Positions 43,536-44,427 of a stretch of 44,427 nt of DNA are shown piece after piece. The notes under the pieces are model-generated. The model was not told where the DNA came from. It ran no database searches and was given only the letters and a program-made list of their open reading frames with translations. The first letter of the stretch is position 1. Each line of letters starts with the position of its first letter. The DNA is from Chitinophagales bacterium (lineage in GTDB: Bacteria > Bacteroidota > Bacteroidia > Chitinophagales > JADIYW01): positions 1 to 44,427 of the forward strand of contig JAMLHH010000024.1 of the NCBI GenBank assembly GCA_023957215.1. Direction: 5' to 3'. The position numbers and the translations under genes were made by a program.

Positions 43536-43543
43536 TATATTTG
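43536..43543 (+). promoter_or_regulatory. promoter -7 box of the leucine-rich-repeat gene
   Basis: TATATTTG, with a TTTT stretch at about 43512-43516 as -33 candidate (about 20-nt gap). Leader length would be about 30 nt. Confidence 0.5.
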
Positions 43544-43583
43544 ATTTAATGCAGATTCATCTTTAATATCTAAATATATGGCT

Positions 43584-44427
43584 ATGAAAAAACTAATACT
43601 TTTAATTTTAATATCAATCGTTTATTTAGCAAACGATAATGTTTTTGCTCAGAATATCTATATTCCTGATGTGAATTTTAAAAACGCTTTAATTGGAGCC
43701 AGAGTTGATAAGAACGGTGATGGAGAAATACAAGAAAGCGAGGCACTGGAAGTGACAAAGATAAATATTGGATCAGGTAGCATTTTGAGTGTTGAGGGAC
43801 TACAGTATTTTACAAATCTCGTTGAACTGTCCATAACAGGAAATAGATTACAAACTATTGATTTGACCAATTTGACCAAACTGGAATATCTCAATTTAAA
43901 CCGAAATAACCTGTCCAACTTAGATGTAAACAGTTTGAAAAACCTTGTTTCCTTAACTTGCGGACGAAATAATATGACGACACTCGACATCAACAATTTG
44001 AGTAAGTTAGCTACTATTTATACGGATGAAAGCTACAACTTATTAGAAGTGAACCTGAGTAATTTGCCAAGCTTAAAAACATTTAGTGCCAGATTCGGAA
44101 AAAAACTCAGCAGTCTCAATTTCAACAATACAAAAAATATAGAGCAATTAGGTTTAGACCAAAATAGTCTATCTCATATAGGTCTCAGTGATTTGATTCA
44201 TCTTGAGAACTTATCCGTAAGCCGTAATGGTTTGACAGAATTAGATTTAAGAAATGCAACAAAATTAAATCAACTCACCTGTGAAGAGAATCAAATCAAA
44301 AATTTAAACCTAAGCAATCTTCAAAATCTTACTTACCTCTCTTGTTTTAATAATTTACTAACGACCTTAGACTTGAGTAGTAGCCCAGCTTTAGAAGAAA
44401 TTCTTGCATTTAATAATCCATTGGTAT
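43584..44427 (+). CDS. exported leucine-rich-repeat protein (5' part, runs off the window)
   Basis: An open frame continues to the last base, so the C-terminus is missing. MKKLILLILISIVYL ... VFAQ is a signal peptide; an ATG two codons upstream (43578) is an equal alternative. After it comes IYIPDVNFKNALIG, then a calcium-binding-type loop DKNGDGEIQESEA. Leucine-rich repeats of about 21-24 residues follow (TNLVELSITGNRLQTIDL, KLEYLNLNRNNLSNLDV, NLVSLTCGRNNMTTLDI, and so on). This layout is common in secreted Bacteroidota proteins that carry a type IX secretion tail, which would lie beyond the window. Likely surface adhesion or binding. Confidence 0.85.
   Translation, partial: MKKLILLILISIVYLANDNVFAQNIYIPDVNFKNALIGARVDKNGDGEIQESEALEVTKINIGSGSILSVEGLQYFTNLVELSITGNRLQTIDLTNLTKLEYLNLNRNNLSNLDVNSLKNLVSLTCGRNNMTTLDINNLSKLATIYTDESYNLLEVNLSNLPSLKTFSARFGKKLSSLNFNNTKNIEQLGLDQNSLSHIGLSDLIHLENLSVSRNGLTELDLRNATKLNQLTCEENQIKNLNLSNLQNLTYLSCFNNLLTTLDLSSSPALEEILAFNNPLV

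Overview
The window looks like part of a Bacteroidota chromosome, probably an environmental member of the Saprospiria/Chitinophagia/Cytophagia-type lineages; the exact taxon cannot be read from it. The evidence is an AT-rich composition, repeated -7 boxes of the Bacteroidota form TAnnTTTG (for example at 727, 24841, 35343 and 43536), many lipoproteins, family types common in the phylum (DUF3810, DUF4956, DUF2490, calcium-site/leucine-rich-repeat secreted proteins), and the order mutL - rhomboid - rhomboid - membrane endonuclease/phosphatase. Most genes are ordinary chromosomal housekeeping genes: mfd, cysS, grpE-dnaJ, glpK, asnA, mgtE, smc, folP, two tRNAs.

Layout. 1-5171: a secreted hypothetical protein, then an internally duplicated exported protein directly ahead of mfd. 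5181-6931 (minus): a compact restriction-modification pair, a PD-(D/E)XK-type endonuclease candidate followed with a 4-bp overlap by a phage-Dam-like adenine methyltransferase. 7251-12535: a six-gene operon with a nitrosative-stress/Fe-S-repair signature. It encodes a five-fold DUF2249 protein fused to a Ric/YtfE-type di-iron module, a cupin, a DUF1858-DUF2249x2 protein, a 12-TM NnrS/heme-copper-like membrane protein, a MIP18/SufT-like Fe-S assembly protein and an Rrf2 regulator with IscR/NsrR-like cysteines. 12604-14227 (minus): a lipoprotein phosphodiesterase, an acyl-CoA thioesterase and tRNA-Cys. 14428-18516: sulfotransferase, glycosyltransferase, sugar-nucleotide epimerase, a small membrane protein and a PstS-like lipoprotein.

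18517-19830 is a decayed zone: a degenerate 7-mer/8-mer repeat composite, an IS1380-like remnant, an IS1182-like C-terminal remnant and an orphan minus-strand terminator. Then come pterin carbinolamine dehydratase, a mutL reading frame broken by two frameshifts at the metal-binding motif of its endonuclease domain, the rhomboid pair and the endonuclease/phosphatase, cysS and an M28 peptidase. A four-gene cassette follows (lipoprotein, VTC polyphosphate-polymerase domain, DUF4956, beta-barrel; 27477-29985), then a TlpA-like thioredoxin, grpE-dnaJ, glpK, a DUF3810 putative metalloprotease, tRNA-His, asnA (preceded by a perfect 24-bp inverted repeat at the predicted mRNA 5' end), mgtE, a gene-poor stretch with a transposase remnant, a small membrane protein, smc, folP, and the start of a leucine-rich-repeat exported protein that runs off the window.

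The most interesting points are the DUF2249/Ric/NnrS/Rrf2 operon, above all its protein with five DUF2249 copies; the R-M pair; the asnA leader hairpin; the broken mutL; and the repeated 7-mer/8-mer composite arrays. All function calls rest on motifs read by eye; no database search was possible.
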